From positions 1-64,000 of the forward strand of contig NZ_WSZK01000039.1 in NCBI RefSeq assembly GCF_009791395.1: a stretch of 64,000 nucleotides of DNA. Reading direction: 5' to 3'. The position numbers were made by a program, and so were the translations under genes. Of this stretch, positions 42,727 through 50,992 are shown piece after piece (the first letter of the stretch is position 1; each line of letters opens with the position of its first letter). The stretch is from Halomarina oriensis. Its GTDB lineage: Archaea > Halobacteriota > Halobacteria > Halobacteriales > Haloarculaceae. The notes below the pieces were generated by a model, which ran no database searches, was not told the DNA's origin, and saw only the letters and a list, made by a program, of their open reading frames with translations.

Positions 42727-43008
42727 CTACTCGACGGAGAACGACCCGTCCGTGCCGCCGTCGTCGTCCTGTCCTTCGTCCCACTCCAACTCGAACTCGA
42801 CGCTCAACTCGGGCGCACCGGACCCCGTCTCGCGTTCGGCTTTCACCTCGAACGTCGGGCGGGCGGGGACGTCCATCGTCACGGACTCGCTGCCCGCCGA
42901 GAGGACGACCGGGTCGCCGGCTTCCAGCTTGTCTGCGACCGCTCGGAGGTGTTCGGCGATGGTTGCACGGTCGAGTCGCGTCTCGGATTCGAAGAGCACT
43001 TCTTCCAT
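42727..43008 (-). CDS. Amphi-Trp domain protein
   Basis: A 93-residue protein with the haloarchaeal amphi-Trp domain (VLFESETRLDRATIAEHLRA, then LEAGDPVVLSAGSESVTMDV, and SVEFELEWDEGQDDDGG). The family is named for amphipathic strands with Trp and has no known function; here the single Trp is in ELEW near residue 77. It is likely a single-gene transcript. A PadR regulator lies 190 bases away in the other direction. Confidence 0.85.
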   Translation of the reverse strand: MEEVLFESETRLDRATIAEHLRAVADKLEAGDPVVLSAGSESVTMDVPARPTFEVKAERETGSGAPELSVEFELEWDEGQDDDGGTDGSFSVE

Positions 43009-43159
43009 ACCACACCTACTCGTCGGAAGCGAGATAAGTCAGTCGTTCGCTCCGGGGCCTGCGGGTGAGAGATGGGCACCCGGTGTCGCCCACGTGGCCG
43101 GATTTCTCCCGACGCCCCGCCGACGGTGCCGGTCGTTCGTTGCTACCCGGATGCCGACA

Positions 43160-43169
43160 TGTTTATACA
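43160..43169 (+). promoter_or_regulatory. TATA box/possible operator of padR
   Basis: GTTTATACAT, with the inverted repeat ATGT-TTAT-ACAT (43159-43170) around it, lies about 33 bases before the PadR start. The repeat overlies the promoter, so PadR could repress its own gene here; this is only an inference from position. Confidence 0.5.
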
Positions 43170-43197
43170 TCCGTCCGTGATAGTTTCAAGAAGACAT

Positions 43198-43491
43198 ATG
43201 TACGACTTGACCGGGTTTCAACGTGACCTGCTGTACGTCATCTCCGGGAGCGAGCGACCACACGGTCTCGCGATCAAAGACGAACTGGAAGAGTACTACG
43301 AGAAGGAGATCCATCACGGCCGTCTCTACCCGAACCTCGACACGCTCGTCGAGAAGGCACTCATCGAGAAGGGTGAACAGGACCGCCGGACGAACTTCTA
43401 CACGATGACCGCTCGCGGGCGGCGTGAACTCGAAGCGCGCCAGGAGTGGGAGGCACAGTACGTCGACCGGGAAGTCGACGTCGAGGCCTAA
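43198..43491 (+). CDS. PadR family transcriptional regulator
   Basis: A 97-residue winged-helix protein without the usual long C-terminal dimer extension, as is normal for the short (type s) PadR proteins. FQRDLLYVISGSERPHGLAI (residues 7-26) is followed by HHGRLYPNLDTLVEKALIEK (recognition helix and wing) and TNFYTMTARGRRELEA. The HGRLYP matches the PadR consensus with LYP. It overlaps the convergent AI-2E transporter gene end by four bases. The target is unknown; it may control itself or the nearby transporter. Confidence 0.88.
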   Translation: MYDLTGFQRDLLYVISGSERPHGLAIKDELEEYYEKEIHHGRLYPNLDTLVEKALIEKGEQDRRTNFYTMTARGRRELEARQEWEAQYVDREVDVEA

Positions 43492-44678
43492 TCGGTCCCG
43501 TCCGCCGAGGCTCCGCCTGCGGGCCCCTCCCCGGTCGGGTCGTCGGTGAGCGGTTCCGTCGTCGTTCGTTCTTCGAGCGACTGCGCCGTCATCGCACCGG
43601 GGTCGACGGCGTAAGGCGTCATCTCCTCGCCGGCGAGCAGTTCCGGGAGGACGAGGCTGGCGAAGTTGTACGCGAGGACGAGGACGATGGGGCCGAGGAA
43701 GATGCCGTACCACCCGAACAGCAACGGCCCGAAGATGTACGCGAACATCACCATCCCGATGTGGAGGTTCCGGCCGCTGACGTAGGGCCGCAACAGGAAG
43801 TCGGGGATGGAGTCGACGACGACGAACGAGACGGCGAAGAAGACGGCGACGAACCAGAGGTTGTCGAGTTCCGGGAGACCGCTGTAGACGAGGTAGCCCG
43901 TGACGGGCAGGTAGACGAGTTTCATACCGACGACGGGAATCAGGCTGGCGACGCCGGTAAGCAGACCGAGGAGCGTCGGATACGGAACCGGCGTCCCCGG
44001 TGCGACTTCGTTGAGGAGCGTGTAGGCGATGGCCCCGATGAGGCCGGTCATGATGGCGTTGAGGATGTTGCCGAAGAAGACGGAGGCGAAGTCCGTGTCG
44101 ACGGCCCGCGCGTACTGCTCGAACACCCCCCGGTCGTCGGCGAAGCGGTTGCGGACCCACCGAGAGAGGCGGGGGCCGTCCCGCAGGAGGTAGAACGCCA
44201 GTGCGAGCATGATGAACAGGTGGAACAGGCCGTTACCGATGAACCCCACCGAGTCGAGTAGCTGTCTCGTGCCGCCCTCCAGCAGCGACAGGTTGTTCGG
44301 GTCGTTCAGGAGTTCCTGTGGGTTCTGGAACTCACTGGAGAGGTCGAAGTACGGTGTGACGTACGGTTCCAGCGGGCCGAGGTCGGCGTTCTCCGCGCTG
44401 GTGAAGCTACTGACCTCCTGTAACGCGATGAGGACGACGTACACCAACAGCAAGAGCGCCGGGAGCGCGAGGACGAAGATGGAGACGGCCGCGGCGAGAC
44501 TCGGCGGGTAGATGTGCCGTTTCAGTCGGCGGTAGACGGGTCTCGTGGCGTAGTAGAGGAACAGACCGAACACGAACGTCCCGACGAACGAGTAGAACAC
44601 CAGGAGGAGCGAGACGGCGAGAACGAGACCGAGGAGCGCCCACGCGGCCCGTCCCCGGTCGAGAGCGGACCAATCCAT
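43488..44678 (-). CDS. AI-2E family transporter
   Basis: A 396-residue membrane protein with eight or so helices. It begins WALLGLVLAVSLLLVFYSFV. Family marks are FLYYATRPVYRRLKRHIYPP (about 38-57), then NILNAIMTGLIGAIAYTLLN and LVYLPVTGYLVYSG near the C-terminal pore helices, and DFLLRPYVSGRNLHIGMVMF at about 295. Members export small molecules or sodium; the role in signalling after which the family is named is not general. The C-terminus is a 50-residue acidic tail. The TATA box at 44700-44707 gives a near-leaderless transcript. Confidence 0.9.
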   Translation of the reverse strand: MDWSALDRGRAAWALLGLVLAVSLLLVFYSFVGTFVFGLFLYYATRPVYRRLKRHIYPPSLAAAVSIFVLALPALLLLVYVVLIALQEVSSFTSAENADLGPLEPYVTPYFDLSSEFQNPQELLNDPNNLSLLEGGTRQLLDSVGFIGNGLFHLFIMLALAFYLLRDGPRLSRWVRNRFADDRGVFEQYARAVDTDFASVFFGNILNAIMTGLIGAIAYTLLNEVAPGTPVPYPTLLGLLTGVASLIPVVGMKLVYLPVTGYLVYSGLPELDNLWFVAVFFAVSFVVVDSIPDFLLRPYVSGRNLHIGMVMFAYIFGPLLFGWYGIFLGPIVLVLAYNFASLVLPELLAGEEMTPYAVDPGAMTAQSLEERTTTEPLTDDPTGEGPAGGASADGTD

Positions 44679-44699
44679 ACCGCTCCGTGGGAACGAACT

Positions 44700-44733
44700 G
44701 TTAAAAACCCCGTCGCAAGCTACCGAGTTAAGT
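44700..44733. promoter_or_regulatory. Divergent TATA boxes for AI-2E transporter and DUF4010 genes
   Basis: Minus strand: GGTTTTTAAC at 44700-44708, 22-29 bases before the transporter ATG. Plus strand: GAGTTAAGTAC (core 44728-44733), about 30 bases before the ATG at 44761. The 82-base region between the genes thus holds two promoters, nearly back to back. Confidence 0.6.
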
Positions 44734-44760
44734 ACTGTTGAGTGCTATGTAGAACTACGT

Positions 44761-46017
44761 ATGTCACAACAGCTCGCCACGCTCGACGGGGCACTCCTCC
44801 GGGTGCTCGTCGCCGGGGCACTCGGTCTGTTCATGGGGATGGAGCGGGAGTGGTCACACCGGTCTGCGGGCGTGCGGACGTTCTCGCTCATCACGCTCAT
44901 GGGAGCGGTCTTCACCGTCGTCGAGCGTGACGGACTCCTCACCGTGGGTGCCGTGCTGGTCGTCGTGATGGGGGTGGCGCTCGTCGTCCGTGGTCTACTC
45001 GACGAGGACGAGGGGTTGTCGCTGACCACGGCGACGTCGATGCTCGTCGCCTACGGCGTGGGCGTACTCGTCGGGTCGGGCTACGTCAGCGTCGGTGCGA
45101 CCGTCGCCATCCTCTCGACGCTGCTGCTGGTGTTGAAACGCGAACTCCACTCGTTCGCGTGGGGGTTGAGCCGCGACGAACTCCGGTCGACCGTCGAGTT
45201 CGGCGTGCTCGCGTTCGTCGTCTACCCCCTGCTCCCGGCCGGCGAGACGCGTATCGCGGTCGGTGACGTCCCGCTCACCTTCGAGCCACGGACCGTCTGG
45301 CTACTGGTCGTGAGCGTCGCCGCCATCGGTATCGTCAACTACGCCATCGTGAAGTCCTACGGCTCTCGGGGAATCGCCGTGACCGGCTTCTTCGGCGGCC
45401 TCGTCTCCTCGACGGCCGTCGTCGGGACGATGCTCGACCACGTCCGCCAGCGTCCGGACGCCGTCTCCTACGCCGTCGCGGCCGTCCTGCTCGCCGACGC
45501 CGCGATGGCCGCACGGAACCTGCTCATCGTCCTCGCGTTCACGTTCGGGGGGGACCCGCTGTACGGTCTCGTGCTCCCGCTGGGGGTGGTCATCCTCGGA
45601 AGCGTCGGTATCGCGGCGTTCACCGCCGACTGGACGCAGTCGGTCGAGGTCGACCTGGAGAGTCCGTTCTCGCTCCGGAACGCGCTGGGGTTCGGTGCGC
45701 TGTTCGCCGTCGTCCTCGTCGGGAGCGCCATCGCACAGGCGACGCTCGGCGACCAGGGGTTCTACCTCGCGGCGGCGCTCTCCGGACTCGTCTCCAGTGC
45801 CGGCGCGACCACTTCGGCCGTCGTCCTCTACACGGGTGGGACCGTCTCGGCACAGACCGCCGTCGTCGGCGTGATGGTCGCCACCATCTCCAGCATCGCC
45901 GTCAAGGCCGCACTCACGCTCGCCGGGCCGACCCGCTCGTTCGGCTACCGCGTCTCGATGTGGAGCGGCGGCCTGACCCTCGCTGCGGCGGGGGTGAGCC
46001 TCGTCGTCCTGCTCTGA
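44761..46017 (+). CDS. MgtC/SapB-DUF4010 family membrane protein
   Basis: A 418-residue protein with an N-terminal MgtC-like domain (LRVLVAGALGLFMGMEREWS at 13-32, RSAGVRTFSLITLMGAVFTV) and a C-terminal DUF4010 domain (GIAVTGFFGGLVSSTAVVGT at 201-220). About twelve hydrophobic segments are present. MgtC proteins act in magnesium/phosphate homeostasis in bacteria; the fused DUF4010 form is common in archaea and has no assigned function. It is divergently transcribed from the AI-2E transporter. Confidence 0.86.
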   Translation: MSQQLATLDGALLRVLVAGALGLFMGMEREWSHRSAGVRTFSLITLMGAVFTVVERDGLLTVGAVLVVVMGVALVVRGLLDEDEGLSLTTATSMLVAYGVGVLVGSGYVSVGATVAILSTLLLVLKRELHSFAWGLSRDELRSTVEFGVLAFVVYPLLPAGETRIAVGDVPLTFEPRTVWLLVVSVAAIGIVNYAIVKSYGSRGIAVTGFFGGLVSSTAVVGTMLDHVRQRPDAVSYAVAAVLLADAAMAARNLLIVLAFTFGGDPLYGLVLPLGVVILGSVGIAAFTADWTQSVEVDLESPFSLRNALGFGALFAVVLVGSAIAQATLGDQGFYLAAALSGLVSSAGATTSAVVLYTGGTVSAQTAVVGVMVATISSIAVKAALTLAGPTRSFGYRVSMWSGGLTLAAAGVSLVVLL

Positions 46018-46077
46018 CGGCGGGCGGCCGACGGATAACCCCCCGGCGTTCGCAAGTTTCGTCCCGAACCCGTAGCC

Positions 46078-46084
46078 TTATTTA
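46078..46084 (+). promoter_or_regulatory. TATA box of the class III aminotransferase
   Basis: TTATTTA lies 24-30 bases before the ATG at 46108, with purine-rich GTAGCC just upstream. Sequence and spacing match a near-leaderless haloarchaeal promoter. Confidence 0.65.
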
Positions 46085-46107
46085 GTGAGTTAGTACCAAA
46101 CGGCGGC

Positions 46108-47445
46108 ATGAACCGAGAGACGGCGGAACCACAGGTGCGCTCCATGCCGGGCGAGAAGGCCCGGCGATGGGCGGCCGAACACCGAGAGTACGCCGCACGG
46201 AGCACGTACGTCTACGACTTCGTCTGGGACCTCACGGGCGACGCGGCCGGACCGTTCTGTACCGACGTCGACGGGAACGTCCTCATGGACTTCACGAGCC
46301 ACGTCGGGGCCGCACCGCTCGGCTACAACAGCCCCAAGATCCTCGACCCGCTCGCGGAGTTCGACCTCGTCGACCCGATGAAGATCGCCGGCCAGGACTT
46401 CTACGTCTCCGGCGAGGACGTCACCGAAGACGGGATGCCCGGCCCAGCGGGTCTGATGCGCCGACTCACCGAGGCGACGAGTCACTACGACATGGACACC
46501 GTCTTCCTCTCGAACTCCGGCGCGGAGGCCGTCGAGAACGCGATCAAGATCTGTTACGACCACACCGAGGGGCAGTACGGCATCACGACCCACGGCGCGT
46601 TCCACGGCCGGACGCTCGGTGCGCTCTCGCTCAACCGCTCGAAGTCCGTCTACCGCCGCGACTACCCCGAGGTGGCCGGCATCCACGACGTACCGTACTG
46701 CGACGATAGCGCGTGTGACGCCTCGACCTGCTCGTGTGGCTTCTTCACCGACGACGGTTCACAGCTTCGGCGGATGCTCGACCCCGACACCGGGTTCGTC
46801 GACCCGAACGAGGTGGCCTACCTCATCCTCGAACCCATCCAGGGCGAGGGCGGCTACCGCATCCCCAGCGACGCGTTCATGGACGAGGTCGCCGCCGTCA
46901 CCGAGGAACTGGGTATCCCCATCGTCGCCGACGAGATACAGTCCGGGATGGGCCGGACCGGGAAGATGTGGGGCGCGGACCACTACCCCATCGAACCGGA
47001 CGTCATCACCGGCGCGAAGGGTCTGCGTGTCGGAGCGACCGTCGCCAACGAGGACCTGTTCCCCGACGAGGGGTCGCGCATCTCCTCGACGTGGGGCGCG
47101 GGCGACATCCTCGCCAGCGCGCAGGGGGCGCTCACCATCGACGCCATCCACGAACACGACCTGCTCGACAACGCCACCGAACGTGGTCGGCAGATGGTCG
47201 AACGCCTCGAAGACGCGAGCCTCGACTGTATCACCGACGTTCGTGGCCTCGGGTTGATGCTCGCACTCGACTTCGAGACGAAGGCGCTCCGCGACGCCGT
47301 CATCGAGTCGGCGCTCAAGCGTGGGTTCCTCACGCTCGGCTGTGGCTACCGCACCCTCCGTCTCCTCCCGCCGCTCGACGTGACCGAACGGGAAATCGAC
47401 CTCGCGGCTGACCTGCTGCTGGAGTCCATCGCGGACGTGAGCTGA
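46108..47445 (+). CDS. Class III (omega/4-aminobutyrate-type) aminotransferase
   Basis: A 445-residue PLP enzyme. LSNSGAEAVENAIKICYDHT (residues 130-149) binds the cofactor phosphate; THGAFHGRTLGALSLNRSKS has the Phe/His aromatic site. LILEPIQGEGGY and PIVADEIQSGMGRTGKMWGA carry the Glu and Asp, and the PLP Lys is in VITGAKGLRVGATV. The insert CDDSACDASTCSCGFF with four Cys is unusual and may bind a metal or disulfide. Substrates in this group are 4-aminobutyrate, ornithine and beta-amino acids, and I cannot tell which applies. Confidence 0.9.
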   Translation: MNRETAEPQVRSMPGEKARRWAAEHREYAARSTYVYDFVWDLTGDAAGPFCTDVDGNVLMDFTSHVGAAPLGYNSPKILDPLAEFDLVDPMKIAGQDFYVSGEDVTEDGMPGPAGLMRRLTEATSHYDMDTVFLSNSGAEAVENAIKICYDHTEGQYGITTHGAFHGRTLGALSLNRSKSVYRRDYPEVAGIHDVPYCDDSACDASTCSCGFFTDDGSQLRRMLDPDTGFVDPNEVAYLILEPIQGEGGYRIPSDAFMDEVAAVTEELGIPIVADEIQSGMGRTGKMWGADHYPIEPDVITGAKGLRVGATVANEDLFPDEGSRISSTWGAGDILASAQGALTIDAIHEHDLLDNATERGRQMVERLEDASLDCITDVRGLGLMLALDFETKALRDAVIESALKRGFLTLGCGYRTLRLLPPLDVTEREIDLAADLLLESIADVS

Positions 47446-47652
47446 ACCGGACATCCGTTTTGCCGGTATTGATAGACACGTGCCGCGTGTGTATCTCCAG
47501 CCAGCTATCAGTAACGAGATGATTCTATTCGTCGCGCCGAGCACGGAGGGCGCGTTCAGCAACCACTCGACTCGAACAGTCGAGGTTGCGAAGCCATAAC
47601 CGTACGGACCTGCGCAACGCTCATCGCCTAATCAGGCGTGTAGGACCATGTA

Positions 47653-48900
47653 ATGGACGCTCACTACGATGCCGTTGTCATTGGCGGGGGACAGGCGGGG
47701 CTGGCAACGAGTTTCCACCTGACAGAGGCAAAAAGTAACCACATCGTCCTCGAACGAGATCGCGTCGGTGAGCGGTGGCGGACCGAACGCTGGGACTCGT
47801 TCACGCTCGTCACCCCGAATTCGTGGAATCGACTCCCCGGGTTCCCGTACGATGGGGACGATCCGGAGGGCTTCCTCTCACGCGAGGAGGTGATCGCGTA
47901 CCTCGAGGAGTACGCCGAGCGGTTCGACCTCCCGGTACGACTCGGCGTCGAGGTGACGGCGGTTCGAGCCGACACCACAGGCTTCAGCATCGAAACGACG
48001 GACGGGACCTACGAGGCGGCGAACGTCGTGGTGGCGACGGGATCATTTCAAGAACCCCGGACTCCCGACGTTACGGACGGGATTCCTATGGCAGTTCATC
48101 AGCTACACTCCAGCGAGTACACCAACCCCGACGCGCTTCCCAGGGGTCCCGTCCTCGTGGTTGGGTCCAGTCAGTCCGGCGCGCAGATTGCGTCGGAACT
48201 CCACGAAAGCGGTCGTGACGTCTACCTCTCGGTAGGTTCTGCACCCAAACTGCCACGTCGCTACCGAGGGCGGGACGTCGGGCACTGGCTGGAGATGATG
48301 GGTGGCTTCCAGACTACGGTCGATGACCTCGAATCACCTGCTGCCCGGTTCGCTCCGTCGGCGTACGTCTCGGGAAAAGATGGAGGTCAAGAGATTGACC
48401 TCCTCGAACTCGCAGACGATGGGATGACCCTGCTCGGACGAGTGGTCGGCGTCGAGGACGGCCGAATCCATCTTGCGGACGACGTAGAAGAGAACCTCCG
48501 TAACGCCTACCTGTTCTACGTCGAACTCGTCGAGGGCATCGAGCAGTTCCTGGAGACGGCCGACGTGGACGCTCCTGAGCCAGAGTTCACACTACCGGCT
48601 CCCAACGAGATTGCTGTCGAATCGGTTCCAGAACTTGACCTCGTCGCGGCGAACGTTCGGAGCATAGTCTGGGCGACCGGCTACCAGGCCGACTTCTCGT
48701 GGATCGAATCCGTGGACCGTGACGAGTTTGATTATCCGGTGCACCGACGAGGCGTAACCGATACACCAGGACTGTACTTTGTCGGCCTCCACTGGCTCTA
48801 CACTCGTGGATCGGGCCTCCTCTACGGCGTCGGTGAGGACGCGAGATACGTCGTCGAACACCTCATAGAGCGGCTGGAGAGTACCAAGGGTCGCCCGTGA
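47653..48900 (+). CDS. Flavin-containing monooxygenase-like oxidoreductase
   Basis: A 415-residue flavoprotein of the FMO/CzcO type. The FAD site is YDAVVIGGGQAGLATSFHL (residues 5-23), then RWRTERWDSFTLVTPNSWN. The NADPH site is PVLVVGSSQSGAQIASEL (about 165-182), and the late VWATGYQADFSWIE (about 340) carries the ATG motif of this family. The segment GFPYDGDDPEGFLSREEVIA is like bacterial MSMEG_0569-type proteins. Its third codon positions and the flanking DNA are more AT-rich than anything nearby (GAT, AAA, ATT, TCA), suggesting recent gain. A hairpin CGCCT-aatc-AGGCG lies just upstream. Confidence 0.88.
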   Translation: MDAHYDAVVIGGGQAGLATSFHLTEAKSNHIVLERDRVGERWRTERWDSFTLVTPNSWNRLPGFPYDGDDPEGFLSREEVIAYLEEYAERFDLPVRLGVEVTAVRADTTGFSIETTDGTYEAANVVVATGSFQEPRTPDVTDGIPMAVHQLHSSEYTNPDALPRGPVLVVGSSQSGAQIASELHESGRDVYLSVGSAPKLPRRYRGRDVGHWLEMMGGFQTTVDDLESPAARFAPSAYVSGKDGGQEIDLLELADDGMTLLGRVVGVEDGRIHLADDVEENLRNAYLFYVELVEGIEQFLETADVDAPEPEFTLPAPNEIAVESVPELDLVAANVRSIVWATGYQADFSWIESVDRDEFDYPVHRRGVTDTPGLYFVGLHWLYTRGSGLLYGVGEDARYVVEHLIERLESTKGRP

Positions 48901-49197
48901 AGTGACCAGAAACGTACTTCGAATCACCGCCAGCGGACTATTTGGCCACTCTCCGCTGTAACCAACTCGCCCCCTATATGCAAGCACGACGAAGCTGGCA
49001 GAATCGTGGGAGATTGAGCCTCTTTTTGACACACTTACGCTCTGTGTCTAACAGTTGAATCAGCTGAGGTCGGCTGGAAAAAACACACTATCCGCGCGAG
49101 TGTAACGAGCGCGGTTCGCCGTGAGGCGCACCAGCGCCGAGCGGGGTGAGGAGCGAACGGAGCGCTCGGAGAGCGCGAAGTGAGTGACGAATCCTTT
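48901..49197. other. AT-richer spacer, nothing recognised
   Basis: About 300 bases after the monooxygenase gene, without a convincing gene. 48901-49090 is AT-richer, continuing the composition of the upstream gene, and contains TTTTTGACACACTTACGCTC and a run GGAAAAAACACAC. From 49091 the normal GC-rich composition returns, with small repeated words such as GAGCGAACGGAGCGCTCGG typical of haloarchaeal intergenic hairpins. Confidence 0.5.
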
Positions 49198-49252
49198 TGG
49201 TCGAGCTTTTACCCTGTGGGGCGGCTTCGCCGCCCCACTCGTGGATAAAAGG
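49198..49252 (-). repeat. Structured intergenic element, copy B
   Basis: On the minus strand this element begins 4 bases after the stop of the 106-residue gene. The left arm CCTTTTATCCACGAGT is followed by a hairpin with stem GGGGCGGC/GCCGCCCC and loop GAA. The right arm is ACAGGGTAAAAGCTCGACCA. Arms match copy A at 8450 except for T4 against T5 and G against A, while the inner stem is wholly different. Outer arms TTTTATCC and GGGTAAAA pair with each other, as in copy A. Confidence 0.8.
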
Positions 49253-49256
49253 TCGG

Positions 49257-49577
49257 TTAGAACTGATACCGGCGTCCGTCGTTCTCGGGCGGGTCCGGCG
49301 CGCCGGTCATCTCCTCGTAGGTCATCCCCGAGAGGTACTCGTCGTAGGTGACGCCGTACTCGCGGCGGAGGTGGGCGTCGAGGCGGCCGGTCTCGACGGT
49401 CGACTGGAAGAGCAGGTGGACCGCACGCTTGAGCAGGTCGTCGGTCTCCTCGGGGCCGAGACCGGCTTCGAGGAGCGCGAGTTCGGTCTTCGTCTCCCGG
49501 TCGAGGGCGAGCGCGTGGCCGTCGCCGAGGTCCGCGTAGGCGGCGTCGACGGCGTCGGTGAGGTCGTCGAGACTCAT
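49257..49577 (-). CDS. Conserved-looking small protein, function unknown
   Basis: A 106-residue acidic, helical protein: MSLDDLTDAVDAAYADLGDG, then LDRETKTELALLEAGLGPEE, and a C-terminal REYGVTYDEYLSGMTYEEMT that may be the most conserved segment. No signal peptide or membrane helix. I do not recognise it. It is followed on the same strand by copy B of the structured element and is divergent from mutY. Confidence 0.7.
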   Translation of the reverse strand: MSLDDLTDAVDAAYADLGDGHALALDRETKTELALLEAGLGPEETDDLLKRAVHLLFQSTVETGRLDAHLRREYGVTYDEYLSGMTYEEMTGAPDPPENDGRRYQF

Positions 49578-49677
49578 TCCCCCTGACGTGGTGTGGCGTG
49601 GGTCAAACCGGTTTCGCTCGGGGCCGGTGCGCCAGTCGAATCACCACCGCTAAACCGCCCGCGAGCGACACACGGGT

Positions 49678-50580
49678 ATGACAGAGACGGCGTTCGCCGA
49701 CGGCGAGCGTGAGGGCGTCAGGCGGGCGCTCGTCGAGTGGTACGAGGCCGACCACCGCTCGTTCCCGTGGCGCGAGACGACCGACCCGTACCGCATCCTC
49801 GTCAGCGAGGTGATGAGCCAGCAGACCCAACTCGGCCGCGTCGCCGAAGCGTACCGCGAGTTCCTCGCGGAGTGGCCCACCGTCGAGGACCTCGCGGCCG
49901 CGGACCGCGCCGACGTGGTCGGGTTCTGGACGGACCACTCGCTGGGGTACAACAACCGCGCGAAGTACCTCCACACCTCGGCCAACCAGGTCGTCGACGA
50001 CTTCGACGGCGCGTTCCCCGAGACACCCGACGCGCTCCAGGAACTCCACGGCGTCGGTCCCTACACCGCCAACGCCGTGGCGTCGTTCGCGTTCGACCGG
50101 GGCGACGCCGTCGTGGACACGAACGTCAAGCGCGTCCTCCACCGCGCGTTCTCGGTGCCGGACGACGACGGTGCGTTCGAGGCGGCGGCCAACGACCTCA
50201 TGCCCGACGGCGAGTCCCGCGTCTGGAACAACGCCATCATGGAACTGGGTGGGGTCGCGTGCGGGCAGACCCCGCGCTGTGACGAGGCCGACTGTCCGTG
50301 GCGCGAGTGGTGTGACGCCTACGCGTCGGGTGACTTCACCGCGCCCGACGTACCGACACAGCCGGAGTTCGAGGGCTCCCGGCGGATGTTCCGCGGCCGG
50401 GTCGTCAAACTCCTGCGCGAACACGACGAACTGGCGCTCGACACGCTCGGCCACCGTGTCAGGGTGGACTACACGCCCGACGGCGAGTTCGGTCGCGAGT
50501 GGCTGGAGGGACTCCTCGCGGACCTCGAGTCGGACGGCCTCGTGGAGGTGACGGCGGGGAGCGCCCGCCTCCAGCGATGA
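49678..50580 (+). CDS. mutY: A/G-specific adenine glycosylase MutY
   Basis: A 300-residue base-excision enzyme that removes adenine opposite 8-oxoguanine or G. PYRILVSEVMSQQTQLGRV holds the catalytic Glu, LHGVGPYTANAVASFAF is the helix-hairpin-helix, and VVDTNVKRVLHR the catalytic Asp. The Fe-S cysteines are C-x5-C-x4-C-x5-C (ACGQTPRCDEADCPWREWC); E. coli MutY has x6, x2, x5. The C-terminal ~90 residues lack the NUDIX-like domain that recognises 8-oxoG in E. coli and instead resemble a winged helix. Its stop overlaps the next gene start (ATGA). Confidence 0.92.
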   Translation: MTETAFADGEREGVRRALVEWYEADHRSFPWRETTDPYRILVSEVMSQQTQLGRVAEAYREFLAEWPTVEDLAAADRADVVGFWTDHSLGYNNRAKYLHTSANQVVDDFDGAFPETPDALQELHGVGPYTANAVASFAFDRGDAVVDTNVKRVLHRAFSVPDDDGAFEAAANDLMPDGESRVWNNAIMELGGVACGQTPRCDEADCPWREWCDAYASGDFTAPDVPTQPEFEGSRRMFRGRVVKLLREHDELALDTLGHRVRVDYTPDGEFGREWLEGLLADLESDGLVEVTAGSARLQR

Positions 50581-50756
50581 GGGTCGGGTTTCGCCGGGAG
50601 AACCTCGGGCGTGCCGTCGTCGGGTTCCTGGCCGCGATGACCGGCGTCGTGGTGGTCGGGACGCTCGTCGGGATGTCGCTCCCGGAGGTGCTAGTGTTCG
50701 GGGTGGCGCTGGGCATCGGGTTCTCCCTGGGCGTGCTGTTCTTCGACCAGCGTTAG
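50577..50756 (+). CDS. Small membrane protein coupled to mutY
   Basis: 59 residues with two hydrophobic helices (AVVGFLAAMTGVVVVGTLVG and LVFGVALGIGFSLGVLFF). The start codon overlaps the mutY stop by four bases, so translation is coupled. The function is not known. Its end overlaps the convergent HMA-like gene by four bases. Confidence 0.68.
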   Translation: MRVGFRRENLGRAVVGFLAAMTGVVVVGTLVGMSLPEVLVFGVALGIGFSLGVLFFDQR

Positions 50757-50965
50757 CGGACCGAGTAGCCCAGCGCCCGAATCGCCTCGGCCGCTCGCTC
50801 GACGGCCCCGTCCTCGCCGACGACGTCGACCCAGCCACTACCGAGGTCGATTTCGAGTTCGTGGACGCCCTCGACGCCGAGCACCGCTCGACGAACCGCG
50901 TTCTCGGCGGCGACGCCGGTCGCTCCATCGACTCCGAGGAGACGGCGCGTCTGTTCTCGTCTCAC
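50753..50965 (-). CDS. HMA-like domain without the metal-binding cysteines
   Basis: A 70-residue protein with the beta-alpha-beta-beta-alpha-beta look of a heavy-metal-associated domain: VDGATGVAAENAVRRAVLGV where a normal HMA has GMxCxxC, then VHELEIDLGSGWVDVVGEDG, and a final AIRALGYSV typical of HMA C-termini. Both metal-binding Cys are missing (ATG-VAA), so copper transport is unlikely. It may serve as a binding adaptor or be a decaying remnant. Confidence 0.6.
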   Translation of the reverse strand: MRREQTRRLLGVDGATGVAAENAVRRAVLGVEGVHELEIDLGSGWVDVVGEDGAVERAAEAIRALGYSVR

Positions 50966-50992
50966 GTCGAGAGCGGTTCGGCCGGTCGGTAA

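Noticed and set aside
43446-44261. 271-codon plus-strand frame opposite the AI-2E transporter
   Set aside because: The transporter has all family motifs and membrane helices; the plus frame is its antisense shadow.
48592-49032. 146-codon minus-strand frame across the end of the monooxygenase
   Set aside because: The monooxygenase frame is intact to its stop at 48900, and the minus frame has no recognisable domain or promoter.
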